From positions 12,181-76,180 of the forward strand of contig CAZIKB010000012.1 in NCBI GenBank assembly GCA_964539665.1: a stretch of DNA of 64,000 nucleotides, written 5' to 3'. Under the pieces are notes generated by a model. The model was not told where the DNA came from and did not search any database. It worked only from the letters and a program-made list of their open reading frames with translations. This DNA comes from CAZIKB01 sp964539665 (lineage in GTDB: Bacteria > Zhuqueibacterota > Zhuqueibacteria > Oceanimicrobiales > Oceanimicrobiaceae). Both the position numbers and the translations under genes were made by a program. Positions 55,768-64,000 of the stretch are shown here, piece by piece; within the stretch, counting starts at the first letter, position 1; each line of letters starts with the position of its first letter.

Positions 55768-56118
55768 TTACGAAACTTTGAATTTTTCAAGAGCTTTTTG
55801 TTCTTCTTCTAATATGTCATATAAAGTTGGAAAACCTAAAAGATCAAAAACACGATATATCTTGGGTTTCATATCTGTCAGTTTAATATCGCCGCCATTT
55901 TTTCGGATATCCTCAATAAAACCCATGAACACGCCCAAGCCAGCACTGCTAATATAATTCAATTCTTTGAAGTTAACCACAATTTTATATTTTTTTGCAT
56001 CTACTAATTCCTGAAATGCATTCTCTAAATCCTGAGCAGTATGCGCGTCTAAATATCCTTTTATATATAATATTGACACTCCTATATTTTCACTTTTTGT
56101 GACTTCAAAACCTTCCAT
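55768..56118 (-). CDS. STAS-domain anti-anti-sigma factor (RsbV/SpoIIAA-like)
   Basis: 116 residues, a single STAS domain. The phosphorylation motif YISSAGLG contains S57/S58, the residue phosphorylated by the kinase partner. VVNFKELNYISSAGLGVFMGFIEDIRKNGGDIKLTDM is the family core. When dephosphorylated it binds the RsbW-like kinase and frees that kinase's partner. It is encoded 66 bp upstream of the kinase gene and after a phosphatase gene, as expected for a partner switch. Confidence 0.93.
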   Translation of the reverse strand: MEGFEVTKSENIGVSILYIKGYLDAHTAQDLENAFQELVDAKKYKIVVNFKELNYISSAGLGVFMGFIEDIRKNGGDIKLTDMKPKIYRVFDLLGFPTLYDILEEEQKALEKFKVS

Positions 56119-56194
56119 TTAATCCTCCTTTGAGTAAGTATATCAAACACATAAGGCAATTTTTATTTTTATTATTTCCATCTACCCAATAAAT

Positions 56195-58294
56195 TTATAA
56201 TAATTTAACTACTACAAAAGTTAAATCATCATGAGATTTAGTGCCGCCAACGAATTCTTGAATTTCTTTTACTAACAGTTCTTTAATTTGGAACGCACTC
56301 AATTGGAGATTTTTTGAAACCAACTCTTTAAGTCGTTCTTGCTCGAATTCCATTTTATGTTGATTTCGAGCTTCTATAACGCCATCGGTATAAAATACAA
56401 GTACATCGCCGGATTGCAATTTTACTTTTTCTTCAGACAGATTATCTTCAAATTTCTTACCGTATTCCAGACCCAATCCTAATCCTGGCGGTTCGATAAA
56501 CCTGGATTCTCCATTTCTTTCGGAACAATATAATAAAGGACAATGCCCTGCCCTGGTAAAAACCAGTTCTTTTTTATTTATATCAATAATTGAGTAAATC
56601 AAACTAATAAATGAAGTCCGCTCTAAATTTCTAACCAGCGATTTGTTTATTTGAATTGTTAATTCTTTTGGAGAAGTGTAAATATTTGCTAATGATTCAA
56701 TGATTCCTTTCAATTCAGCCATATAAAATGCAGCTTTTGCGCCCTTACCTGAGACATCCCCTACTGTTATTGTTAATTTATTTCCAACTTTAAAAAAGTC
56801 GTAATAATCTCCCCCCACTTCATTTGCGGTCACACTAATGGCCTCAATCTCTATGCCTTTAATTCGAGGCATTTCTTTGGGTAATAGTTGTCTTTGTGCG
56901 TCATGTGCAACTTTCAATTCTTGCTCAAAGCGCTCTTTTACCAACAGTTCTTCAAATAGTCTGGCATTTTCTAATGCAAAGGTCGCCTGATTAGCAAAAG
57001 CCTGAAGTAAGGCTCGATCTTCTTCGTCATACGCAAAAGTTTCTGTTTTACCCGAAAACAAAATGCCTAAAACTCCTTTCTTTGAAATAAGCGGTACACC
57101 TAAAATAGAATTGATGTTTTTATTCCATTCTTTCAAATAATTACTTCTTGGATCTTTAGACATTTCATTAATTAATACAGATTTTCGATTTTGAATGATC
57201 CAGTCATTCAGACCATTGGATGGAGTGACCTCCAATTTAGTGATTTCATTTTTCTGGAGATATTCTGAAGATACTACTTTTAATCTGGTTGAGTCGGCGT
57301 TCAATATTTGTAACCATAAGGCATCTGAATTGATAATCGCAGCGGCTTTTTTAGTAATCATGCCTACTATTTTGCTTGAATCAAATACCGAAGACAATGT
57401 ACGACTCAAATCATGTAACGATTCAATCTCTCGTATTTTACGATCAAAAATACCGGCCGTCGGAAGGTGTAAAATCAGACTCAAGAATCCCATACACAGG
57501 TAAATACACAGAAACAGGCCTGCGTATTCAATCATAGCGGCCAAAGATGCACTATATTCGGTAAGTAGATTATCCCGTACAATGTGTACCTGAAAAATAA
57601 TTGTACCCGTAAGTAATGGTATACCAAGCCACACACAATTAATTTTTTGTTTTTTATTTAAATAATTTACCCATGAATTTCGTAAAGAATTTACTACCAT
57701 TAAAATAATCAAAATGTACAGGAATATTTCACCACTAATGTTAAACGGCCAAAATTTAGAATTAAGTTCAATTCCATTCCTACTGAGATTCACATAGATT
57801 ATCTCAAAACCAAAGAATAACAGAAGAAGATTAAAATTTCTGGCCGATGACTGTTTTCTTTTAAAATATATTAAATCTTTTACAATGAAAATGGTAGTTA
57901 GCATTAAAGCTGCAGCACATATTGAAAATATCATTCCATATAAGAATGAATTCAAAGAGTTAAACAATATTAAATCTGAGCTGTTACCAAAGCGAAAAGT
58001 AGGGAGCAAAAAGTTTAAAAGGACTTTTAAAATGACAAATAGCAAATAAATACCAGCAACCGCCAGATATATTCCTTTTAATTTTGTTATCACTCCTGTA
58101 TTTACATTAAATCTACTTTGCTTAATCAGTGGAATTAATAATATCAGTACTGCTATTATTAATAATTCTCTAAGATAATAAGTCGTTGCTGGAAATTTTC
58201 CGTTTAAATAAAATAGAAAATCAGCGCTTAATAGAATGCTAAAAAAGATTACAAATAGAATAACCTTAAAACTTTTTTGCTTAATAATGCTCAT
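56195..58294 (-). CDS. Membrane GAF-SpoIIE phosphatase
   Basis: 699 residues. About seven to eight hydrophobic segments lie in the first 275 residues, a GAF domain spans about 300-445, and a PP2C/SpoIIE domain ends the chain. Phosphatase motifs NEVGGDYYDFFKV, VGDVSGKGAKAAFYMA and FYTDGVIEARN are intact. The membrane part is not a known sensor domain I can name (7TMR-like). It would bring an envelope or membrane signal into the partner switch. It precedes the STAS gene by 76 bp. Confidence 0.9.
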   Translation of the reverse strand: MSIIKQKSFKVILFVIFFSILLSADFLFYLNGKFPATTYYLRELLIIAVLILLIPLIKQSRFNVNTGVITKLKGIYLAVAGIYLLFVILKVLLNFLLPTFRFGNSSDLILFNSLNSFLYGMIFSICAAALMLTTIFIVKDLIYFKRKQSSARNFNLLLLFFGFEIIYVNLSRNGIELNSKFWPFNISGEIFLYILIILMVVNSLRNSWVNYLNKKQKINCVWLGIPLLTGTIIFQVHIVRDNLLTEYSASLAAMIEYAGLFLCIYLCMGFLSLILHLPTAGIFDRKIREIESLHDLSRTLSSVFDSSKIVGMITKKAAAIINSDALWLQILNADSTRLKVVSSEYLQKNEITKLEVTPSNGLNDWIIQNRKSVLINEMSKDPRSNYLKEWNKNINSILGVPLISKKGVLGILFSGKTETFAYDEEDRALLQAFANQATFALENARLFEELLVKERFEQELKVAHDAQRQLLPKEMPRIKGIEIEAISVTANEVGGDYYDFFKVGNKLTITVGDVSGKGAKAAFYMAELKGIIESLANIYTSPKELTIQINKSLVRNLERTSFISLIYSIIDINKKELVFTRAGHCPLLYCSERNGESRFIEPPGLGLGLEYGKKFEDNLSEEKVKLQSGDVLVFYTDGVIEARNQHKMEFEQERLKELVSKNLQLSAFQIKELLVKEIQEFVGGTKSHDDLTFVVVKLL

Positions 58295-58814
58295 ATTCTT
58301 ATTGATTATAGGCTGCCCAAATAATATTTGGGCCGGGAACTATTTTAACAGAATTAGACCATTCTCTTTCATAATTAATACCAACCGCCGTGATTCGATA
58401 TTAGTAGTTAAAAACAAATTTATACTTGGAAGCAGCTCAATAAAGTTGTAACCCGTAAGATCGTGCAATTTAATTATTCCCAAATAATAAAACAGTATCT
58501 TGAATTGATTACACATAAACGCCGGTAGGACGTCCCAAAGTTCAGGATTCTTGGGAACTTGTGGATTTTTTCTGGCACGATCCGTACAAACTATAAATAA
58601 ACAAGTTATTAACTGTATGCTGGAACAATAATTCCTTTCAACAAAAGGCACCAATATTTTTTTGATTTTTTTTGGAGAACTTATCAGTTACGATGAAAAA
58701 TTTAACTATGTCAATAAATATTAATGGATAAAGTAATAAATTGCTATGTTGAAGTCAAGGAAAAATGTAAACGTATTCAAATTAGGTTGGAAAAGTTCTC
58801 AAAGAAAGTGTTAA
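58295..58814. other. 520-bp gap between signalling genes
   Basis: No convincing gene. The only sizeable frame is a 104-codon minus-strand frame at 58340-58654 with no ribosome site and no domain; the part after residue 45 (MCNQFKILFYYLG onward) is hydrophobic and AT-driven. The 160 bp next to 58815 are AT-rich. Possibly a decayed gene or long leader of the membrane phosphatase gene. Confidence 0.45.
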
Positions 58815-60812
58815 CTACTTAAAAATCCTATCTACAAAGCGCCGAATTCCTCGTCCTGTGTCATCATGTAAATCCTCATGCGCAATATACTGACTATTTT
58901 CATTTTCGTGGTTCATTTTTTTTGCCTTGACATATAAAATACGGTTATCGATAGCAACCGCGACTTGATTGGCAAAAATTTCTAATGTTCGAATTATCTC
59001 TTTGTTGGGTATTTTGTTATTTTCAGGATCATCAACCATTATTATCCCGATGACTTTCCCTTCCCGGGATTTAATGGGCACTAAAAGCATACTCCATTTA
59101 GACCAGCCGCCGTTCATTTTACTTTCTGAATTTGCCCCATAATAAATATATTTCAAAGGACGCAAAACATTTTCTTCTTTAACTATAAAATATGACTTAC
59201 CGCGAATATATTCATTGCGAAATAAATTTGCTGTTGACTTTATTGGCAACTTCAGTTCTAATAATTGATTCATTTTAATTTTATCTTCACAGGCTACTGC
59301 TCTCAATTCAAGATTACCACTATTTTTGCTAATCAGACCCAGGGCTACTAAATTAAACTCTAAAGAAAATTTTATAGACCATACAACTTCTTTTAACAAT
59401 TCATTAAGACTAAGATGTAGTTTAAAAATATTGCTGGTCACAAGTAATTGTTTTAAACGTCGAGAACGCTTTTCAAGTGCTGAAAATTGATAATAATTTT
59501 CAATGGTTGTTGAGACTAATTGACTAAAAAGTTCTAAATTTTGAAAAGTATTGCGCGAGGGCATATATTCACCAATTGGGTAATCTAAAGAGATATAACC
59601 AAAACTATTGTCACTTCTATTCATTAAGTTTACGAGGATTAAATCGCGCTTATGCCATTGGCTTGGTAGCCTTCTTTTTTGTGTTCTTCGTTCGGGAAAT
59701 TTTGAATTAATGTAGCTGGCAGTATCTCTGTGATATTGATCGTAATAAATCACTTTAACGCGGAACCTGTTTGCAAATACTCTATCTATTACTTCCTGCG
59801 GTACTTCAAGGTTATCATGATTTATTTTAGGTGTTGGCATATACCCAATCATTGATTGTTTCAAGTAAGCCTTTTTCTTGTTATCTAATAAAGCAATAGT
59901 GGATCTTTGGAACCTAAATATTTGACAAGCCATTTCTGCAATATTTTCTAATAATATATTAAAAGGTTCAAAATGGCTTTTTACAATGGATTGTGAAATT
60001 TGCTTGACCATTTCTAGCTGATCAATTTTGTATTCAGTTTTCAGCTGTTCAATAATTTCTTTTTCAATATATTCTACCTTACCACGGTAGCTTACTATTT
60101 GCTGGTTTTCATCTTTGATAGCGGTTATTTTTATATCTAATAATATCTTGTCCCCAGTTTTACCAAGAATCTCAGTTTTAAATGATTTGGCTGATTTTCC
60201 GTTATCGTTAATTGAATTTAACCAGTCTGCAAATGGCTTTTCATTTTCTTTTGGGAGTAGGTCGAATAAATTAAGTTCCACCAACTCATCTTCAGTATAA
60301 TTAGTAATTTCTTCCATCGTATAATTTACTGATAATATGTGACCTCTGCTATCCAAAATAAAATACCCTTCGGTTCCATTTGATTCTTTATTTGATTCTA
60401 TTTCGGGAATTACAGATCGCTCAGCATCAATCAAATTCCTTCGCTCCAAAATGTTTCTAAGTGTTATTGGAAGGGCAGTTAAATAGCCTCTTACTTTCAG
60501 TATATAATCAGAAGCTCCTCGTTCAATTGACTGAATCGCTATTTCATCTTCCCCTTCTTCTATCAGCACAATTAATGGAACTTTACTTCCCTGCATCCGA
60601 AGAGAATTGATAACCTCCAGGCCATTGATATCTCCTAAATTGAAATCAAATAATACCAGATCATAAAAATTATGTATTACTTTATTAATACATTCTTTAC
60701 CAGTATAAGCAAAGTCGACATCACAATTATTATAATGAAATTTAAGCATTTTCTTTGAAATTTCCAGGTAGGAACTATTGGTTCCGGCGATGAGGACACT
60801 CAAATTGTTCAT
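58815..60812 (-). CDS. REC-PAS-GAF-GAF sensory protein
   Basis: 665 residues. Receiver (1-125): LVLFDFNLGD has phospho-acceptor D55/56, but the usual acidic pair at the start is replaced by AGTN and the threonine by isoleucine, so phosphorylation is doubtful; the lysine (ILKVRG) remains. PAS domain about 145-255. Two GAF-like regions follow (about 285-440 and 460-640). There is no kinase, phosphatase or DNA-binding domain. It is likely a signal-integrating or docking protein in the same system as the phosphatases downstream. A 520-bp gap separates it from the membrane phosphatase. Confidence 0.85.
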   Translation of the reverse strand: MNNLSVLIAGTNSSYLEISKKMLKFHYNNCDVDFAYTGKECINKVIHNFYDLVLFDFNLGDINGLEVINSLRMQGSKVPLIVLIEEGEDEIAIQSIERGASDYILKVRGYLTALPITLRNILERRNLIDAERSVIPEIESNKESNGTEGYFILDSRGHILSVNYTMEEITNYTEDELVELNLFDLLPKENEKPFADWLNSINDNGKSAKSFKTEILGKTGDKILLDIKITAIKDENQQIVSYRGKVEYIEKEIIEQLKTEYKIDQLEMVKQISQSIVKSHFEPFNILLENIAEMACQIFRFQRSTIALLDNKKKAYLKQSMIGYMPTPKINHDNLEVPQEVIDRVFANRFRVKVIYYDQYHRDTASYINSKFPERRTQKRRLPSQWHKRDLILVNLMNRSDNSFGYISLDYPIGEYMPSRNTFQNLELFSQLVSTTIENYYQFSALEKRSRRLKQLLVTSNIFKLHLSLNELLKEVVWSIKFSLEFNLVALGLISKNSGNLELRAVACEDKIKMNQLLELKLPIKSTANLFRNEYIRGKSYFIVKEENVLRPLKYIYYGANSESKMNGGWSKWSMLLVPIKSREGKVIGIIMVDDPENNKIPNKEIIRTLEIFANQVAVAIDNRILYVKAKKMNHENENSQYIAHEDLHDDTGRGIRRFVDRIFK

Positions 60813-60836
60813 AGAAAATACTCCGAAAATATATGA

Positions 60837-60861
60837 ATAATCGTGAGTTTAAGACGATTAT
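60837..60861. promoter_or_regulatory. Inverted repeat upstream of the REC-PAS-GAF gene
   Basis: ATAATCGT (60837-60844) and ACGATTAT (60854-60861) form a perfect 8-bp inverted repeat with a 9-base spacer, 25 bases upstream of the start at 60812. It may be an operator or a leader hairpin near the ribosome site. Confidence 0.35.
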
Positions 60862-60966
60862 CAGCCATTGCTAATATTAAAAAATAGTTATTTTTAATTT
60901 AATATAACAATTTTATAGTAAAATAAAAATAAAAAATCAAGCTAATAATTTAAACATTTAATTGCG

Positions 60967-60996
60967 AAAAAGAAACTCCAGAGATAGGATCTGGAG
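60967..60996 (-). terminator. Rho-independent terminator after the beta-barrel/TPR gene
   Basis: On the minus strand CTCCAGA (60996-60990), 7-base loop, TCTGGAG (60982-60976), then TTTCTTTTT. 7-bp stem and T-rich tail, about 65 bp after the stop at 61063. Confidence 0.75.
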
Positions 60997-61062
60997 GTTC
61001 TTTAAAATCACAGCCACGCCGCAATGTCTTCTTTAACAAGCATCAAAAAGGAGAATCTCATT

Positions 61063-62307
61063 CTATAATTTTCTTATATAGTCTTTTGCATATATTACAT
61101 ATTCACTCTTTGGATATTCTCTGATCAATAATGAAAAAGAATCTTTAGCTTTTTCACCAAAACCAAGATTTAAGTAAGATTTGCCTACCGCAAAAATAGA
61201 ATCGTCTTTCTTAAATGAATTTCGATAACCCAAAACCTTGGAATAAGCGTTGATTGCTTCATCAAAGCTGTTCAAAGCGAACAGGTTTTGCCCTATCCAA
61301 TATTGACAATTACCAGCGAGAGAATGATTTGGATATTGCTGGAGCAAAAGCGTAAATAATGAAATAGCTTCAGAATAATTTCTAGTATAATAATTAGTCA
61401 GGGCGGCTTCATATATTTCAGAAAAACCAGACATCGAAGAACTATTAACTGTTTTTACAACTGGTTGCTTTTGAGCTTGATTTTCAAGTGACGTAAGTTG
61501 TTGCTTACGATCAATTAAAGAATTCTGCAATTTTTCAATTTCATTTTCCTTAGTGTCGATGCTTTGCGAAGCGGCATCAATCCTGGATTTCAACTTTACA
61601 TATTCTTCCATATTATTAGTTTCCTGCAAAGAAGAAGTAGAATATTTTTGCAATTCATTGTATAATGTCGGATCATCACTCACTTCAATAAAAGGGACAC
61701 TTTCATTTGCAATAACTTCTGGTATCGAGCTTCCATTTGGCGACAAATTATATATCATACCCATCCGGACATTCAGGTAACCATCGTTTGATTTTCCTGA
61801 TATTTGACTATCAAAAGCATCTCCGCTGGTAAATCTATAATCCGCACTGACTATCCCATCAAATTGGGGATATAGTTTAAATTTAAAGCCTCCCCCACCG
61901 AATGCCGTTCTTTCCCAAAAACTGCCGATGCCGGCGTTTGCGATTCTCACATTTAATAAACCCACGCCAAGAGTTAAATAAGGCCGCACGAAACCTTTGG
62001 AAATAATTTCAAAATTGCCTTTCACATCTGTATTTATCATATTCGTTGAATTAGATACGCCGGTTACAAACTCATAGTTTAATTGACTAAACCCTAATGC
62101 TAAAGAAAGATGAGCATAATTCAGGATTCTATAATTTAAAAGGCCTTCAATCCCGAAGCCAATCCCGGCTTTGTTGTCTCCAAATACTCTTTGTCCTCCA
62201 AAATCTAAGCCAATTCCCAATTTATCTTTAGATATTTGAGCATAGGAAAAAGTTGTGGTTATAAATATGAAAACTACGAGAATCAGAGGCATCAATTTCC
62301 TATCCAT
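61063..62307 (-). CDS. Outer-membrane beta-barrel protein with C-terminal YbgF-like TPR domain
   Basis: 414 residues. Signal peptide (1-22, ending TTFSYA), then about 180 residues of alternating beta-strands typical of a small outer-membrane barrel (GIGLDFGGQRVFGDNKAGIGFG, LNYRILNYAHLSLALGFSQLNY, RPYLTLGVGLLNVRIAN). A coiled coil follows at about 230-275. The end is a TPR domain with the CpoB/YbgF pattern YEAALTNYYTRNYSEAISLFTLLLQQYPNHSLAGNCQYWIGQ. Barrel plus TPR in one chain is unusual. The likely role is outer-membrane anchoring of a periplasmic scaffold. It follows a hypothetical gene by 35 bp. Confidence 0.82.
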   Translation of the reverse strand: MDRKLMPLILVVFIFITTTFSYAQISKDKLGIGLDFGGQRVFGDNKAGIGFGIEGLLNYRILNYAHLSLALGFSQLNYEFVTGVSNSTNMINTDVKGNFEIISKGFVRPYLTLGVGLLNVRIANAGIGSFWERTAFGGGGFKFKLYPQFDGIVSADYRFTSGDAFDSQISGKSNDGYLNVRMGMIYNLSPNGSSIPEVIANESVPFIEVSDDPTLYNELQKYSTSSLQETNNMEEYVKLKSRIDAASQSIDTKENEIEKLQNSLIDRKQQLTSLENQAQKQPVVKTVNSSSMSGFSEIYEAALTNYYTRNYSEAISLFTLLLQQYPNHSLAGNCQYWIGQNLFALNSFDEAINAYSKVLGYRNSFKKDDSIFAVGKSYLNLGFGEKAKDSFSLLIREYPKSEYVIYAKDYIRKL

Positions 62308-62342
62308 TAAAGATCTCCTTTTTGTTGTGAAATGTTGTTGTA

Positions 62343-62861
62343 TTAATCGAAAAATTGGATCAGTTCTTTTGGTAACACATCTTTATAGGTAACTTTGCGA
62401 TCTGCATAAACATTATAAGCTTCAATTAACTCTTCTAATTGATTTCGGTAAATTTCAAATTCATTGTCAGAAATGTGATCTTGAATAACGTTCCGTAATT
62501 CCAAAATAACATTACCTATTTGTTCAAAATAGTAGTTCATCATTGATTGCTCAATCAATGTTTTTACTGAACTGTCTACATTCTTTTCTTTTTCTTTTAA
62601 ATCTTTAATCGTATTTTTTAAGTGAAATTGATTCAGCTCTTTACTCAACTGATTGTTGATTCCTAAATAATTTAAATTAGCCGGATGTTTTTTATAATAA
62701 TCTGTTTTTACTGCTATGTTGGTAAGTAAATACTGTTCTACTATTACACGTTCTCCAAATGTCAATTTTCTATGAGAATAATAGTGCAGAGAATTTTCTT
62801 CTTGTAAATATTGTACCTGGATCATTAAATCTGAGGAGGAGAAATAAAGTAATTCTTTCAT
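62343..62861 (-). CDS. Hypothetical protein upstream of the barrel/TPR gene
   Basis: 172 residues, not recognised. No signal peptide or membrane segment; the middle is helical and charged (KELNQFHLKNTIKDLKEKEKNVDSS), and the end is also helical. It looks cytoplasmic. An imperfect sigma54-like site lies 55 bp upstream. It is co-oriented with the barrel/TPR gene (35-bp gap) and they probably form an operon, so a role with that protein is possible but unproven. Confidence 0.65.
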   Translation of the reverse strand: MKELLYFSSSDLMIQVQYLQEENSLHYYSHRKLTFGERVIVEQYLLTNIAVKTDYYKKHPANLNYLGINNQLSKELNQFHLKNTIKDLKEKEKNVDSSVKTLIEQSMMNYYFEQIGNVILELRNVIQDHISDNEFEIYRNQLEELIEAYNVYADRKVTYKDVLPKELIQFFD

Positions 62862-62915
62862 AGGCCTTTAATACTGGTTAGATATTCTTTTGTGTTTAAC
62901 ATTTGTCTTTAGAAA

Positions 62916-62930
62916 ACAAAGACTGTGCCA
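62916..62930 (-). promoter_or_regulatory. Weak sigma54-like site upstream of the hypothetical gene
   Basis: On the minus strand TGGCAC-AGTCT-TTGT. The -24 half matches perfectly; the -12 half ends in GT instead of GC, which usually weakens sigma54 promoters. Spacing is correct and the distance to the start at 62861 is suitable. Confidence 0.3.
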
Positions 62931-63057
62931 GTAACAATAAGGCCTCTAATAGCGGCTAAGTAGTTAATTTTATAGATTAAAAAAATATCATATAATTTAA
63001 TTTTTGTAATAACAAATGTATTTTATTGATTCAATATAACTTAATTGATACATTTTA

Positions 63058-63999
63058 TCAATTTTTTTCATTTGTAAGAGCATATTCCATGACTTGCTCC
63101 ATATCTTTAACAAAACAAAGTTCAACTTTATTACGCACTTCTTCCGGGATTTCATCGAGATCTTTTTCGTTCTTTTCCGGTAATATTACTTTCGTTATTC
63201 CAGCTCGATTTGCTGCAAGAACCTTTTCCTTAATGCCGCCGACTGGTAGCACTGATCCTCTAAGTGTTATTTCACCAGTCATGGCAACATTGTTGAAAAC
63301 TAACCGATTGGCGAGAAGCGATACTAGAGTTGTGAAAATTGTCACCCCGGCAGATGGCCCATCTTTTGGAATCGCACCTGCAGGGACATGTATGTGAATA
63401 TCCAGTTTATTCATTTCTTCATCGTCAATATTGAAATGACTCGCCTTTGAGCGTATATAACTCAGTGCAGCTCTAGCCGATTCCTTCATTACGTCTCCAA
63501 GTGAACCAGTTAGTATCAGTTCTCCTTTGCCTTTCATTTTCGTTGCTTCAATAAATAAGATATCACCTCCTGCTGGAGTCCATGCCAGTCCGGTTGCCAC
63601 ACCTGTTCTCGATGTCCTTTCAGCAACTTCAGAAAAGTATTTAATTGAACCTAAATATGTTGCCAGGCTATCTTCTTCAATGGCTGTAGGTTCTGTTTTA
63701 CCTTCAACCACTTCACGCGCAACGCCTCGACAAACCGAAGCAAGCTCACGTTCCAGATTTCTTACTCCAGCTTCTCTGGTGTAGGAGTGAATAATTTTGA
63801 TAACTGCGTCAGCCTGAAATTTAAGTTGAGATTCTTCTAAGCCGTGTCCTTCCAGTTGTTTGGGAATTAAGTATTTCTCTGCAATTTTAAGTTTTTCTTC
63901 TTCTGTATAACCTGGCAGTTCCAAAATCTCCATTCTGTCCTTTAGCGCAGGTAAAATTGGATCGGCTAAGTTTGCAGTAGCGATGAACATTACCTGGGA
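63058..63999 (-). CDS. lon: Lon protease, C-terminal part
   Basis: The frame is open through the right edge, so the gene continues beyond the window. The visible 313 residues include the AAA+ end (SQVMFIATANLADPILPALKDRMEILELPGYTEEEK), the sensor-2 and lid helices (REAGVRNLERELASVCRGVAREVV) and the protease domain with the Ser-Lys pair: the serine in PKDGPSAGV and the lysine in GGIKEKVLAANRAGI. Lon degrades misfolded and regulatory proteins with ATP. The inner ATG at 63990 is not the start; residues before it (SQV) belong to the ATPase domain. Confidence 0.95.
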   Translation of the reverse strand, partial: SQVMFIATANLADPILPALKDRMEILELPGYTEEEKLKIAEKYLIPKQLEGHGLEESQLKFQADAVIKIIHSYTREAGVRNLERELASVCRGVAREVVEGKTEPTAIEEDSLATYLGSIKYFSEVAERTSRTGVATGLAWTPAGGDILFIEATKMKGKGELILTGSLGDVMKESARAALSYIRSKASHFNIDDEEMNKLDIHIHVPAGAIPKDGPSAGVTIFTTLVSLLANRLVFNNVAMTGEITLRGSVLPVGGIKEKVLAANRAGITKVILPEKNEKDLDEIPEEVRNKVELCFVKDMEQVMEYALTNEKN

Positions 64000-64000
64000 T

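Noticed and set aside
58340..58654. 104-codon minus-strand frame upstream of the membrane phosphatase.
   Set aside because: No ribosome site, no domain and odd composition; kept only as part of the gap description.

Overview
This is a compact, AT-rich bacterial chromosome segment. The proteins are Gram-negative in style: lipoprotein and signal peptides, an outer-membrane beta-barrel, a Nudix protein, BamD/YbgF-like TPR proteins and an ECF sigma/anti-sigma pair. The mix of SpoIIE phosphatases, GAF proteins, methylmalonyl-CoA mutase, long TPR proteins and a DUF4296-like lipoprotein fits the FCB/Calditrichota-KSB1-Marinimicrobia neighbourhood. That placement is inference from gene content; there is no rRNA in the window.

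Layout. 1-6.9 kb (+): ribF (3' end)-rpsO-pnp-M16 protease, a polysaccharide deacetylase, a MerR regulator, and two tRNA-Pro genes (GGG and CGG) flanking a GT2 glycosyltransferase and a YqaA/DedA membrane protein. 7.0-13.7 kb (-): a regulatory island with an NtrC-type sigma54 activator, the flagellar-type sigma factor FliA, a GAF protein, a REC-PAS-HisKA protein without an ATPase domain, a FlgA cut off after its N-terminal part, CsrA and a TPR protein. Sequences matching the -24/-12 sigma54 consensus precede both the activator and fliA. 13.8-25.2 kb (-): coaX, methylmalonyl-CoA mutase, xerD, a cold-shock gene with its own promoter and terminator, then a long housekeeping operon radA-tgt-yajC-def-fmt-rsmB-PASTA protein-rpe. 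25.3-26.4 kb: a divergent small lipoprotein gene and about 700 bp of decayed or non-coding DNA. 26.4-34.9 kb (-): nadC, methylmalonyl-CoA epimerase, uvrC, NHL protein, purL, hisS. 35-45.7 kb (-): CPBP protease, Nudix, mltG, pcrA, a 1244-residue TPR protein, ECF sigma factor and anti-sigma factor. 45.8-49.1 kb: a thiamine-binding-type protein and a pteridine-reductase-like SDR (+), facing a PLP D-cysteine desulfhydrase-like enzyme and an M50 protease (-). 49.5-60.8 kb (-): a partner-switching module with three SpoIIE-type PP2C phosphatases carrying different sensors, one RsbW-like kinase and one STAS antagonist, together with a sodium:alanine symporter, a radical SAM protein and a REC-PAS-GAF-GAF protein. 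61-64 kb (-): a beta-barrel/TPR fusion, an unknown protein and the 3' part of lon.

Most notable are (i) the sigma54-activator-FliA-CsrA island carrying only a FlgA fragment, (ii) the multi-input partner-switching cluster, and (iii) a membrane PASTA protein sitting in the slot between rsmB and rpe that in Firmicutes holds the PASTA kinase PrkC. Several intergenic palindromic elements look like dispersed repeats or terminators. I did not see a CRISPR array, prophage or intact insertion sequence.
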